DNA of 64,000 nt, taken from Litorimonas sp965205225 (lineage in GTDB: Bacteria; Pseudomonadota; Alphaproteobacteria; Caulobacterales; Maricaulaceae). The stretch spans positions 186,001 to 250,000 of the forward strand of contig CBDBFZ010000002.1 of NCBI GenBank assembly GCA_965205225.1, written 5' to 3'. A program made the translations under genes and the position numbers. A model generated the notes under the pieces. The model was not told where the DNA came from. It did not search any database and worked only from the letters and a program-made list of their open reading frames with translations. Below are positions 47,590-56,987 of this stretch, piece by piece (the stretch's first letter is position 1; every line of letters begins with the position of its first letter).

Positions 47590-48127
47590 CTGCTTCGGTC
47601 AAGCTCACGCCGTGTTGCAGCCATCTGTACAATCGTACTCTCGCAGCAGAGCGGTCATCCGGCGATAGCCATCTCGACTATATTGTTCTGCAAGACAAAT
47701 AATATCCGCCGTGAGGGCCACCTCATCTGAACGCGGTGAAGCCGGTCGGCGCTGCGTAGATCGATGCTGGCCAACCACACGGCAAGCCCGGCGTTCTGAG
47801 ACACAGAGCGCCTCCACCACATGATCGATGACAAGACGCTTGCGCGAAGGGCTTGGAACTTTCCCCGCACACCCTCTTTGAGAATCTGCTTGTCCAAAGT
47901 GAGATCTGAAACAGCTCTGCGAATACGAGCGATCTCCTTCTCCATATCCTTCATCCGCTTGGCTTGGCCGACTTGCAATCCACCATACGCCTTGCATCAT
48001 CGGTAGAAGGTCTGCTCTGTCACGCCAATCCTGCGCATAGCCTTCGCACAGTCTCGCCCTGGCTCAGTCGACCCTCGACCTCTCTCAACTTCGCAATGAT
48101 CTCTTCAGGCTTGGCACTCTTTCCCAT
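47590..48127 (-). pseudogene. IS3-family orfA-orfB remnant
   Basis: Starting at ATG 48127 (minus strand), MGKSAKPEEIIAKLREVEG is an IS3 orfA start. After frameshifts LQVGQAKRMKDMEKEIARI follows, with RRAVSDLTLDKQILKE, the end of orfA. The beginning of orfB follows (RLVIDHVVEALCVSERRACR; YSRDGYRRMTALLRE), and the sequence stops near the IS5 border. Several breaks make it non-functional. Confidence 0.8.
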
Positions 48128-48230
48128 GGCTCAACTCCATAAATGAAGCTAAAACCAACACGATCAATGAACCATTTTTTACAGCAGACCACTAGAGCTT
48201 GAACAAGAGGCTGCAGATGGTTCTTGCAAT

Positions 48231-48261
48231 GTGATAAATATATCACATATATTTCGTGATA
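48231..48261. promoter_or_regulatory. Three inverted half-sites upstream of the giant HTH gene (probable operator)
   Basis: GTGATA (48231-48236), TATCAC (48241-48246) and GTGATA (48256-48261) form two overlapping dyads centred just ahead of the HTH reading frame. The last half-site overlaps ATG 48261. Such dyads are typical of autoregulation by a Cro/XRE-type protein; binding by the downstream protein is inferred. Confidence 0.6.
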
Positions 48262-48315
48262 TGAAAAGTCATGATTCTACGTTTGTCACATGGTTAAAGT
48301 CCGTCGTGGCAGATA

Positions 48316-51300
48316 ATGGTGTCCATCAAAGTCCTAGCTGAGAGGCTGGGTTATAACCGTGCGCATGTCAGTCGCGTAATAAATGGCAAAACTCCAGTGT
48401 CGAAAAAATTCGCCGAGCGATGCGGGACAGTGTTGGGAGTAAGTGCCGGTGAGATCATTGAACGCCAAACCGGAGTAAGTGCTTTGGCGCAAACCAAGAT
48501 CGCCCGTCCTGTGCAAATTGTCCGGGAGATAAGGGCGGCCGAAATTGCCGCATGGGCAGGGGATCTTGCGGCGAGGAGTCGCCTGGCAGTCCTGCTTCGA
48601 AGGCTTGTCCATGAAACCGATCCGACGGTCACGTACGTCGACTTCCCCGGAAATGACCAAAGCCAAACCCCCGGATGGGACGGCGAAGTAGAAAGCGGTA
48701 CCGGCAGGCTTTACATTCCGTGTGGTTCATCTCGTTGGGAATTTGGTGTTGGAGACCCTGCCAATAAGGCGAACGGAGACTTCAATCAGCGCGTGAAGAC
48801 TATCAATGCCGACGACCGACGACTGATGACGTTCGTTTTCGTCTCACCGCGGATTTGGCTGGGAAAGAAAAAATGGGCGGAGGACAAGCGGGCGGAGAAC
48901 GAGTTCGCAGATGTCCGAGTGCTCGACGCCGACGATCTCGAACAGTGGTTGGAACTCGCACCCTCTACCCAGGTGTGGATGAGCCGCGAAATCGGTATTC
49001 CAACGGGCGCCATGGAGTCGCTGGAGGGGATTTGGCGTCGTTGGCAGGTTGACCGTGCGGATTGCCTCACGCCCTGCCTGTTCCGGGAAGCTTGCAGGAG
49101 CGCCAATCCCAAACTCCTCACTTGGCTGAAAGATCCCACTGAGTGTCTCACCCTCACAGCCGATTCTGCCCTTGAGGCCGCCGCTTTGATCGCTGCGCTG
49201 GGGAATAGCCATCCCTTGCGCCTTGACCTAGTGTCAGGAGAGTATGCAGTCGAGGCCGCTGCATCCGGCGACAAGGCCGAGGGTTTTGATGACGAAGAGC
49301 CTAGCAAACCCGAGGTGCGCGAGGCTCTTGGCGCGGTAGAGGCCACACTAGATCGGCTTGTGGGCATTTTCAAAGCCGAAGACGTCAAGTCAAACATCAA
49401 CGCGTGCAAGTCGATCCTGCCGATCATGCCGATCATTATGACGACTGAAGCGGAAGCCGCGCTCGCCGAAGCGGCTCCTGACCTGCCCTATATCCGCACC
49501 GTCGGTCGAGGTGCCCCGAAGACCAATAGTGCGCTTACACTTGATCCGTTGTCCTATTCGGCTTTTTTCGAAGCCTTGCGGGCTGCCAGTTTGAATGACG
49601 CCGAGATCGAACGGCTGGACGTCGATTCGGGGCGATCGCTGACAATCCTTCGTCGCCGAGTATCAAGCTGCCCGGCGGTTGCGCGGCCCGAGTGGGTCGG
49701 AAGCCAGGTCGCGTCCATTCTTGGTGGTTTGGCATTCGCCGGACGCTTCAACGCCGCGAACCCGGACGACAGGAGTGCTATAGAATTGATATGCGATCGC
49801 CCGTTTGCCGAAATGGAAACGGCCATCACTTCGCTCGTAGCCCTTGACGACAGTCCGATCTGGATGGCAGGCAATCAGATCGGCGTCAAATCCCAGCTCG
49901 ACATCTTTTACGCCATCGGCGCGAACCTCACGGTGGGTGACGCCCAACGGTTCTTCGACGTCGCCAGCCAAGTTCTTCCCGAACGCGATCCTGCACTCGA
50001 TCTGCCAGTCGAAGACAGGGCTTATGCGGCAATCCACGGGAAAAAGCGCGACTTTTCCGGCGGGCTCCGAAACGGCATCGCACATGGCGCACTGGCCCTA
50101 ACCGTGACGGGGGAGCGCGTCTGCCTCGACCCCGTCGTTGACTGTATCGCGGAGCAGTCGTGTGAGCTCGCGAAGACCCTCGTGTCGCCTTGGGAGGGCG
50201 ACACACTCAAGTCGGTCAACGACATCCTCCCGGCTGTCGCGGAAATGCAGCCCGAAATCTTCTTAAAGGCGCTGGAAGACGACCTCAATACTACGCAAAA
50301 CATAGAGGAATTGCTTACCCCTATTGATAGGTGCATCTTCGGCGCGCACAATTACCGGACCGGTCTGCTCTGGGCCTTGGAAACACTGGCATGGAGTCCG
50401 CAGTACTACGCCCGGACGGCGAGCATTCTCGCAAGGCTCAGCCAGACCGAGATCGACGACAACTGGATGAACAAACCAACTAACTCATTGCGGACGCTGT
50501 TTCGCAGTTGGATACCCCAAACAGCTGTCGATCTCGCTGGCCGCAAGAAGGTGTTTTGCCAACTTTGGAACATATTCCCAAGCGTCGCGTGGGACATCGC
50601 CATTGCCGAGATCAGCCGAGGTCCCGCCATGGCCATGCGCAACGCTACGCCCTGCTTCCGCGACTACGCTCACGGGATCGCGCCGGTGACCAATCACGAC
50701 GTTTCGGAGTTTCGCCGATTTTGTTTCCAACTGTGCCTGAATAAGGCCGAACCCTCGGCGGAAACCCTTGGCGATTTGCTGGGTCTCCTTGGACACATGG
50801 ATAAGGCTGACGAGGCAACCCTTTGGAATAAGGCGATGGCTTGGGCGGACACAGCCTCCGATGAGGAGCGCCTTAGTCTCCGGCGCACGCTGCACCAACA
50901 CACCCGTTCTCGTTTTTCAGCAAGGCGCAAACGGGAAGACGGCGAAGCTGGCTATGACGAGGCGAAAGCGGATGAGCTCCACGAAACCTTGCGGCCACGC
51001 GATCCAGTCTCCGATCTATTGTGGTTATTTAAAAGTCATTGGATCGATTTCGGCATGAAAGAGGATCTGGACGGGGATTGGGAAGCCCGCGACGAAAGAA
51101 TCAGGCAACTTCGAATGGGTAAGTTGAACAAACTGGTTGACACAAACGGTCGCTCGGCAGTCATGGACCTCATCGATCGCTGCGAAAGCCCGGCTGTGGT
51201 CGGGGATATTTACGCTCTCACCTCGCCAGAGCTGGACGAATCAACTGCGTTGATCGCCGAACTTTTCAAATCCGTGAATGAGGACGCCCTTAGGGGCTTC

Positions 51301-52398
51301 CTCAGAGGATTTATGCATCGATACTCTGTGGAATTGTGCAAGTTGGTCGTGCGGCTGGGTGGCGAGGATCGCAAACGCTTGGTCGAGTTCATGGCCATTG
51401 AGGCACCCTTCGCTGCCGAAACATGGGATCACGTCGACACATGTGCCGAGCTCCGTGATGTCTACTGGATCAATGTCAGCCCCGTCTGGGCGAAAGATGC
51501 GGCGGAGGCCGCCCGTGCGGCGCGGGCTTTTCTGAAGATCGGACGCGCTTCCGCCGCTTTCGAGGTGCTGTCTCAGGAGTTTGCCAAGGTCGAAGCCCCG
51601 CTTCTCGCCGATGTCCTCGAGGCGATGACCGATGATCCCGGAACGAATACGAACCTCATCATGTATCGGTACAATTTAGAGGAAGCCTTCAAGGTGCTTA
51701 GCGTGAGTGACCTCATTTCGTTCGAGCGCATGCTGGCGCTCGAATTCCGGTATCTTCGAAGATTGCAGGAAACCAGCTACGGCATCCCATCCGTTGAAGA
51801 GGCGGTAGAGAATGATCCCGCGCCGATCCTTCAGGCGTTATCCTTCGTGCACAAACGCGATGACGATCTGGACGACCCTGACGGCTTTGGTTCAGTTGAG
51901 GACACACGACCGGATTTCAAGGACAAGATGTGGCAGTTTCTGAACGATTGGTCGTTCCTTCCCGGCCAATCGAAATCCACGCCAGAACAAAAGACCGCGA
52001 CGTTTGGCAATTGGATCGACCGCGCCTTGGAGCTCGGGTCCGAACTCGGCCGCGCCAGGATCACTGCTTTGACCATCGGTCAATTTACCGGGCGCTCTGC
52101 ACCGAAGGAGGGAGAGCTATGGCCCGCGTCATGGGTTGCCGACGCTCTGGAACCCCGCATAGACGAGCGCATGGCGGAAGGCTTCTACATGGGTCGGTAC
52201 AATGCCAGAGGGTGCCATGGTTTCACCTCGGGAGCTCAGGAGAAGTGTTTGGCAGAAGCATATGCCCGCGCTGCAGACCATTACCGCATTACCCATCCCA
52301 ATCTGGCCGGCGCGTTGGATACTCTTAAGCAGAGCTATCTCGACGAGAGCAAAGAAAACGTTCGTAGGGGTGAAGCCATGAAAAGGATCGGTCGATAA
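48316..52398 (+). CDS. Giant HTH protein with possible N-terminal nuclease domain
   Basis: 1360 residues from ATG 48316. Residues 1-50 are most of an XRE HTH (LAERLGYNRAHVSRVINGK); its first helix is encoded in another frame from ATG 48261 (MKSHDSTFVTWLKSVVADNG), so a frameshift near 48315 is likely. Next comes a domain with TPGWDGEVE (Asp122), SRWEFGVG (Glu142) and a following Lys, which resembles a PD-(D/E)XK site; then FVSPRIWLGKKKW and DADDLEQWLE. From about 250 the protein is a long helical region without a clear Walker motif. I recognise similar large proteins of unknown function, not a named family. A defence role is inferred from size, HTH, operator-like sites and the neighbouring restriction locus. 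Confidence 0.7.
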   Translation: MVSIKVLAERLGYNRAHVSRVINGKTPVSKKFAERCGTVLGVSAGEIIERQTGVSALAQTKIARPVQIVREIRAAEIAAWAGDLAARSRLAVLLRRLVHETDPTVTYVDFPGNDQSQTPGWDGEVESGTGRLYIPCGSSRWEFGVGDPANKANGDFNQRVKTINADDRRLMTFVFVSPRIWLGKKKWAEDKRAENEFADVRVLDADDLEQWLELAPSTQVWMSREIGIPTGAMESLEGIWRRWQVDRADCLTPCLFREACRSANPKLLTWLKDPTECLTLTADSALEAAALIAALGNSHPLRLDLVSGEYAVEAAASGDKAEGFDDEEPSKPEVREALGAVEATLDRLVGIFKAEDVKSNINACKSILPIMPIIMTTEAEAALAEAAPDLPYIRTVGRGAPKTNSALTLDPLSYSAFFEALRAASLNDAEIERLDVDSGRSLTILRRRVSSCPAVARPEWVGSQVASILGGLAFAGRFNAANPDDRSAIELICDRPFAEMETAITSLVALDDSPIWMAGNQIGVKSQLDIFYAIGANLTVGDAQRFFDVASQVLPERDPALDLPVEDRAYAAIHGKKRDFSGGLRNGIAHGALALTVTGERVCLDPVVDCIAEQSCELAKTLVSPWEGDTLKSVNDILPAVAEMQPEIFLKALEDDLNTTQNIEELLTPIDRCIFGAHNYRTGLLWALETLAWSPQYYARTASILARLSQTEIDDNWMNKPTNSLRTLFRSWIPQTAVDLAGRKKVFCQLWNIFPSVAWDIAIAEISRGPAMAMRNATPCFRDYAHGIAPVTNHDVSEFRRFCFQLCLNKAEPSAETLGDLLGLLGHMDKADEATLWNKAMAWADTASDEERLSLRRTLHQHTRSRFSARRKREDGEAGYDEAKADELHETLRPRDPVSDLLWLFKSHWIDFGMKEDLDGDWEARDERIRQLRMGKLNKLVDTNGRSAVMDLIDRCESPAVVGDIYALTSPELDESTALIAELFKSVNEDALRGFLRGFMHRYSVELCKLVVRLGGEDRKRLVEFMAIEAPFAAETWDHVDTCAELRDVYWINVSPVWAKDAAEAARAARAFLKIGRASAAFEVLSQEFAKVEAPLLADVLEAMTDDPGTNTNLIMYRYNLEEAFKVLSVSDLISFERMLALEFRYLRRLQETSYGIPSVEEAVENDPAPILQALSFVHKRDDDLDDPDGFGSVEDTRPDFKDKMWQFLNDWSFLPGQSKSTPEQKTATFGNWIDRALELGSELGRARITALTIGQFTGRSAPKEGELWPASWVADALEPRIDERMAEGFYMGRYNARGCHGFTSGAQEKCLAEAYARAADHYRITHPNLAGALDTLKQSYLDESKENVRRGEAMKRIGR

Positions 52399-53090
52399 CC
52401 CGTTCTTATTGAGTTAAGTCTACATGGTGTCGTTTTGTAAGCGAGCTAAGCCAAATGATACGCATAATAAGGGAGGTGTGCCTCAGCAGTATTCGCTAAT
52501 TGTCCCATCCCGGATGATCACATAGCTCCTCGCCGATCTGGTTGAGCAGGTAGGACAGATCTTCAATATACTCTGCGATGACATTGGTCACGATGCCCTC
52601 ATGGCAAGAAAACGCTACTGAGTGGATCGGTTCGGCCCAATACTCACAAAGCAGATTCGGTCAAAACGATCAGCTCATCTACGCTAACATACCCCATGGA
52701 GATAGCCCCTCGTCGAAATCTTTGTGAAGATCAACGGCGTGCAGCATTATCTGCGGACAGCTTTGCCTGTGGGCTGACATCTTTCGTCTCCGAGGTCTTT
52801 TCCGCCGTAAACACAGGCCTTCCTCGCGATAGAGGCGACAGGCGCACTGTTGCGGAAGATGCGCGCATGACGGTCGCGAAACGTCATCCTCGCATCATAT
52901 ATGCGGCAATGGATCTGGCAGAGTCGCTCAGTCAATGGGATCCAGCATTGCGAGACGATGAACGGCATCCAGACCGCATAGCAGAGCGTCTTGAAGCCGG
53001 CCGCCAAAAAACAAAAGATTTGCGGCTTGGCAGAAAAGTTACTTAACCCTATAGTCATCGTAGATGGAGGAAAGGGTATGAGAAAAAAGT
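52399..53090. other. Poorly explained stretch after the giant HTH gene
   Basis: Two open frames may be remnants. On the minus strand 52496-52660 reads CEYWAEPIHSVAFSCHEGIV, then TNVIAEYIEDLSYLLNQIGE and a stop after HPGWDN. It has protein-like composition but no ATG, and a TGA lies just upstream. On the plus strand 52696-53046 encodes 116 residues ending LEAGRQKTKDLRLGRKVT, unrecognised and without a clear ribosome-binding site. Neither can be named. Confidence 0.3.
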
Positions 53091-53333
53091 ATGGGAAAAT
53101 ATGATCCGTTAGCCAGTTTCCTTGAACGTCAAAATACTGAATACATCACAATGACGTTCAATAAGATTGAGGACATCATATCTGGGAAGCTACCGCGAAG
53201 CGCGCATATCCACCGTGCCTGGTGGACAAACGAGGATAATTCATCCCGGAAGTCTTACGGCTGGCTTTCTGCCGGTTATAAAACGGTCGATGTCGAGCCA
53301 ACTTTGAAACTTGTGAGCTTTAAACGTCATTGA
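53091..53333 (+). CDS. Small DUF7662-like protein
   Basis: 80 residues: KYDPLASFLERQNTEYITMT, then FNKIEDIISGKLP, HRAWWTNEDN and YGWLSAGYKTVDVEPTLKLV. This pattern (KYDPL...HRAWW...WLxAGY) is shared by a family of small proteins of unknown function common in accessory regions. ATG 53091 is used; a purine-rich GGAGGAAAGG lies ~20 nt upstream, ahead of a 9-codon leader frame at 53078. Confidence 0.7.
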   Translation: MGKYDPLASFLERQNTEYITMTFNKIEDIISGKLPRSAHIHRAWWTNEDNSSRKSYGWLSAGYKTVDVEPTLKLVSFKRH

Positions 53334-53400
53334 GAATTATAGCCATTTTTCGCATCAATGATGGCGGTGCTATTTACAGCCTATTTGGGCTTGTTATCGC

Positions 53401-53420
53401 AGAGCTGACCGGCTCTTTCT
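53401..53420 (+). terminator. Possible terminator after the DUF7662-like gene
   Basis: AGAGC-tgaccg-GCTCT followed by TTCTT could form a short terminator hairpin ~70 bp after the stop codon. The stem is only five or six pairs, so support is weak. Confidence 0.3.
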
Positions 53421-53505
53421 TGGGAGTCGAGTTGCACCTGAACTCGCAGCCCTTATGGTGGTTTGTGCCTAAATTTTGTGCCTGAATAACGTATCTTTGC
53501 TTCGC

Positions 53506-54273
53506 CTATGTCAACCGCTTCGCCATTTTATGCGCTTGGTAGAGCGTGCGGGGCGGCTCGCCTCCACTTAACATTTCCAGCACCGGAATGATCTTTTTAC
53601 ATTCCGCAAGCTCGTTCTCAATGAATGGCCGATGCTCGATCTCATGCTCCCTGGGGTTGGCTAAAACCTCTTCATAATGAGCTTGAGCCTCCCGCCACCC
53701 GTCTAACCTGCCCTTGAAGAAGTCCTGTTCCTCTTTCTCTTCTGGCGTGAGGGGGCCGTGAACTTCCATCCTGCCTCGGTCGTTATCAATGTGAACGTCG
53801 TCCGGATGCAGAACAGGCGGGTCGATCGGAAGCCCCAGTTTCGCTCGGCGCTCCAATTCTTCTGTCCAAAAGCTCTTATATTCGATCAGATGGTCCATCT
53901 GCTTCTCTGCAGCCTCCTTCTTCTCCGCCTCAATCTCGGTCAGCGTCGTGATGAACAAGCGTTGCGCCTGGATATTACCCTTGACGGCTTTGACGCCTAG
54001 GGCGCGGATCACGGCCTGCGCAATCGGAATGGACTCTTCGCCTTGCCCCATATTGATGTTCACCATGCGGTAGGCTTCTTCCAGAAAGGTCTCTTTGAGC
54101 GTTTCTTCTAGCAGCTCATAGGTGAGCGGTTGCGCCTTGAATTTGCTCCCCTTAGGGCGCCCTGAGGGATTGCCGGACTGGCCTTTCTTAAACCGCGTTG
54201 CGACAGGCGGCTTTTTGTAGCCGACCTCATAGGGAACGGCCTGCGTCTCCTCTGGTTTGCCTTTGGCGCTCAT
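53506..54273 (-). CDS. DUF5681 domain protein
   Basis: 255 residues. The N-terminal motif ATRFKKGQSGNPSGRPKGSK is the DUF5681 hallmark, a basic Gly/Arg-rich stretch seen in phage and mobile-element proteins. The rest is acidic and helical. The start codon overlaps the stop of the ParB-methyltransferase gene upstream (ATGA at 54270-54273), so the two are coupled. In other genomes DUF5681 genes sit beside phage packaging genes, which suggests a prophage-derived module. Its function is unknown. Confidence 0.82.
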   Translation of the reverse strand: MSAKGKPEETQAVPYEVGYKKPPVATRFKKGQSGNPSGRPKGSKFKAQPLTYELLEETLKETFLEEAYRMVNINMGQGEESIPIAQAVIRALGVKAVKGNIQAQRLFITTLTEIEAEKKEAAEKQMDHLIEYKSFWTEELERRAKLGLPIDPPVLHPDDVHIDNDRGRMEVHGPLTPEEKEEQDFFKGRLDGWREAQAHYEEVLANPREHEIEHRPFIENELAECKKIIPVLEMLSGGEPPRTLYQAHKMAKRLT

Positions 54274-55625
54274 TCGGCCATCTCCCCTTGTCCGACCCCC
54301 TCATCGCGCCACGCCTGAGACGGATGATCCGTCGCTATGCCGCAGGCGAGATGCGCAGCCTCATCCTTGGCGAAGCTCTCCCAACGCTGGAGGATGACAT
54401 CGCAATAAAGCGGATCAAGCTCGACAAGGTAGCCACGACGTGCAGTTTTGTGTGCCGCAATCAGGGTCGAACCAGAGCCGCCGAAAATATCGAGCACAAT
54501 CTCCCCACGTCCCGAGACGTCCTTAATGGCGTCCGCGATCATCTGGACCGGCTTGACGGTCGGGTGGAGCGACAATTCCTCCACCCGTCCTGCCCGACTT
54601 GCGTTCACACCCCGATATTCCCAGACATTGGTGCGGTAGCGGCCATTCTGTCCCAGTTCGAACATATTAGTGTGAGGTGCGCTACCGGATTTAAACGCAA
54701 AAATCAGCTCATGTCGCGAGTGGTAGAACCTTCCAATATCGCCATTATCTTTGACCCAACTAATCAAGTTCTTGAGCTCAGCATAGACTGCGTCCCCGGC
54801 TCGTGTGATCTCGCGAATATGCCGCCAGCCCATACAGATGAAGTGGATGGAACCATCGACGCTGTGCTTGGCTAGCTGAGCGAAGGCACGTTTCAGAAAG
54901 GTCGTGAACTGGCCTTCCGACATCTCGCCAGACGCCATCGCCAACTCGCAATGCTTGATGGAGCCCGACCCCCCTACAAAGCCAGCGATCGGCACATTAT
55001 AGGGCGGATCTGTAAATACCATGCGGGCGCTTTCACCCTGCATGAGCATATCTGTGTTATAGGGGTCCAGTACATCCCCACAGACGAGGCGGTGCGGACC
55101 CAGTTGCCAAACATCGCCATGCGAACACCGCGCAAATGCTGTTCCTGCTGGCAGCACATCATCCACCGGATCGCCCGCCCCCTCATTGGCCTTATCCTCA
55201 TTGGCCTTATCCTCATTGGCCTTATCCTCGATCAGGCTGTCGATCTCAGAGATAGTGAAACCAATGACACCAATGTCGAAGTTCAGATCCATTTCCATAA
55301 GCGCTTCCAACTCACCAGCCAGCATATCCTCGTCCCAGCCAGCATTGAGCGCCAACTTATTGTCGGCCAACACATAGGCTCGCTTCTGCTCCGGGCTCAT
55401 ATGCGAGAGCTGGACGCAGGGAACCTCCTCCAAGCCGAGGCTCTTTGCCGCCGCGACGCGCCCATGCCCGGCGAGGATGGTGCGTGCATCGTCAATGAGA
55501 ACCGGGTTGGTAAAGCCAAAGCTCTGAATACTGTCTGCAATCTGCCGGATCTGCTTTTTCGAGTGGGTGCGCGCATTGCGGGTCCAAGGATTGAGATCCT
55601 TGATGGCGGTCATCTGGATATTCAT
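54270..55625 (-). CDS. ParB-like domain fused to DNA methyltransferase
   Basis: 451 residues. Residues 1-~130 form a ParB/Srx-like nuclease fold (LNPWTRNARTHSKKQIRQIA; DDARTILAGHGRVAAAKSLG; AYVLADNKLALNAGWDE). The C-terminal ~280 residues are an N6-adenine or N4-cytosine methyltransferase with DPPYN (206-210) and the SAM motif DIFGGSGSTLIAA. This fusion is common in prophages and integrative elements as an orphan modification enzyme. The linker holds three EDKAN units (133-147). It is cotranscribed with the DUF5681 gene. Confidence 0.92.
   Translation of the reverse strand: MNIQMTAIKDLNPWTRNARTHSKKQIRQIADSIQSFGFTNPVLIDDARTILAGHGRVAAAKSLGLEEVPCVQLSHMSPEQKRAYVLADNKLALNAGWDEDMLAGELEALMEMDLNFDIGVIGFTISEIDSLIEDKANEDKANEDKANEGAGDPVDDVLPAGTAFARCSHGDVWQLGPHRLVCGDVLDPYNTDMLMQGESARMVFTDPPYNVPIAGFVGGSGSIKHCELAMASGEMSEGQFTTFLKRAFAQLAKHSVDGSIHFICMGWRHIREITRAGDAVYAELKNLISWVKDNGDIGRFYHSRHELIFAFKSGSAPHTNMFELGQNGRYRTNVWEYRGVNASRAGRVEELSLHPTVKPVQMIADAIKDVSGRGEIVLDIFGGSGSTLIAAHKTARRGYLVELDPLYCDVILQRWESFAKDEAAHLACGIATDHPSQAWRDEGVGQGEMAE
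55181..55225 (-). repeat. 15-bp tandem repeat, three units, in the ParB-methyltransferase linker
   Basis: CCTCATTGGCCTTAT is repeated three times exactly; on the coding strand it reads EDKAN x3. It lies between the ParB-like and methyltransferase domains, where length change should be tolerated. Confidence 0.95.
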
Positions 55626-55772
55626 ATCTAATACTTGATCTTCGATTCTGGAAGTCTATGGTGTATGCTGTAGAAAACAATTAAGGCGTCTGTCAAGAGT
55701 GCATTTTTTGTAAGCTGTGGAGAACGGAGATGATGCCTCTATCAAGATCGTGACTTATCGGGGGGCCCAACC

Positions 55773-56096
55773 ATGACCCTCGGCAGACGATTGTTTGCGT
55801 GCAGATCAGAAAAAGACGTGCCGCTTCAGGCCGTGGCAGATGCCGTTGGGGTTTCCAAAGCCCATATCTGGGAGCTGGAGAAGGAGCGTAAAACCAACCC
55901 GTCCATGGCGCTTGTGACGCGTCTGGCCGACTATTACCATGTAAGCGTAAGTTATCTGGTTGGCGAAGACACTGATGCAAAAGATGCCGACGCAGAGCTT
56001 GCCGGAATGTTCAGACAGGCCAGTACCCTTGACGAGAATGACCGAAAGATATTCAAAGACATGATGCAGTCGCTTCTCAAAAATTTGGATGACTGA
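55773..56096 (+). CDS. XRE-family regulator (ImmR-like)
   Basis: 107 residues. An N-terminal Cro/C1-type helix-turn-helix (VPLQAVADAVGVSKAHIWELEKERKTNPSMALVTRLADYY, given here in two adjoining parts: the scaffold helix pair, then the recognition helix SKAHIWELE) is followed by an acidic C-terminus. The ImmA/IrrE-type gene starts 60 bp downstream. In such pairs the protease cleaves the repressor to induce a mobile element or stress genes. It is divergent from the ParB-methyltransferase operon and could control it. Confidence 0.88.
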   Translation: MTLGRRLFACRSEKDVPLQAVADAVGVSKAHIWELEKERKTNPSMALVTRLADYYHVSVSYLVGEDTDAKDADAELAGMFRQASTLDENDRKIFKDMMQSLLKNLDD

Positions 56097-56156
56097 CTTC
56101 TGACCCTCATTTCGCGCCGAGAGACGTTAAGCTTTGATCGATTTGCGATTGAAGAG

Positions 56157-56987
56157 GTGGGGCAGAACCCGGCAAAGCTAGCGCTCGCCATTCATAAGCA
56201 GTTGGGTGAGCGAGATGGTCCTGTTCCGGTCGACGCCATCGCATATGGCCTCGATATAAAGTTGATTGCCACTAAGAACCTCAAGGGCTGCGAAGGGGCG
56301 TTGATTACGCCGACAAATAAGTCAAACGGGGCAATAGCCATCAAACAAGGGGCAGACTTCAAACGTCAGCGATTCACCATCGCCCATGAACTGGGCCATT
56401 TTATCAATCCGGGACATGTTCCTTATGGCAGCAAGGACGAGAATGGAGCGTTCGGGTTACAATGCTCGAAAAAGGATTTTCGCGCCCATGCCAGCCAGGG
56501 ACAGCGGGAAGAAATTGAAGCCAACCGCTTTGCGTCAGAATTGCTTATGCCTCGCTACAAATTGACGCCGCATTTAAGGCCCTCACCCGATCTTCGGCAC
56601 GTCATCAAAATAGCAAATGATCTCGCCGTGAGTCGCGAGGCTGCCGCGAACCGTTATGTAGAGACCCATGATGATCCAATAGCGATTGTCTTTAGCCAGA
56701 CAGACAAGATTCGATATATTGCCAAGGGCGATGATTTCCCGAGGATCTTGGTCTGGAACAAGCAAAAACTTCCGCAAATTGCGCAAAACGCAAATTCAGG
56801 ACCCTCGGACGTCTTTGAAGATGAGACCGATGTTTGGCTGCAGAGTCCCACGACGGAGAGTCTAGAGATACAAATGCTGGGGCAATCCAAAGGGTTCCAG
56901 ATGACTCTGCTGATCGGGCCACAAACTGACGATGAAGACGAACTCGGGATTGAGACAAGCTATGATCGTTATCAGCGGTTCAACTGA
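56157..56987 (+). CDS. ImmA/IrrE-family metallopeptidase
   Basis: 276 residues from GTG 56157. The zinc motif HELGH (His77, Glu78, His81, in FTIAHELGHF) and the downstream EIEANRFASELLMP with the third ligand are intact. The frame is open upstream to just after the XRE stop with protein-like sequence (SFDRFAIEE), so a non-ATG start further upstream is possible. A C-terminal ~100-residue domain of unknown type follows the peptidase. It probably acts on the XRE protein encoded upstream. Confidence 0.88.
   Translation: MGQNPAKLALAIHKQLGERDGPVPVDAIAYGLDIKLIATKNLKGCEGALITPTNKSNGAIAIKQGADFKRQRFTIAHELGHFINPGHVPYGSKDENGAFGLQCSKKDFRAHASQGQREEIEANRFASELLMPRYKLTPHLRPSPDLRHVIKIANDLAVSREAAANRYVETHDDPIAIVFSQTDKIRYIAKGDDFPRILVWNKQKLPQIAQNANSGPSDVFEDETDVWLQSPTTESLEIQMLGQSKGFQMTLLIGPQTDDEDELGIETSYDRYQRFN

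Noticed and set aside
52747..53058. Minus-strand 103-codon frame
   Set aside because: It overlaps an equally weak plus-strand frame, lacks motifs and has no upstream signal.
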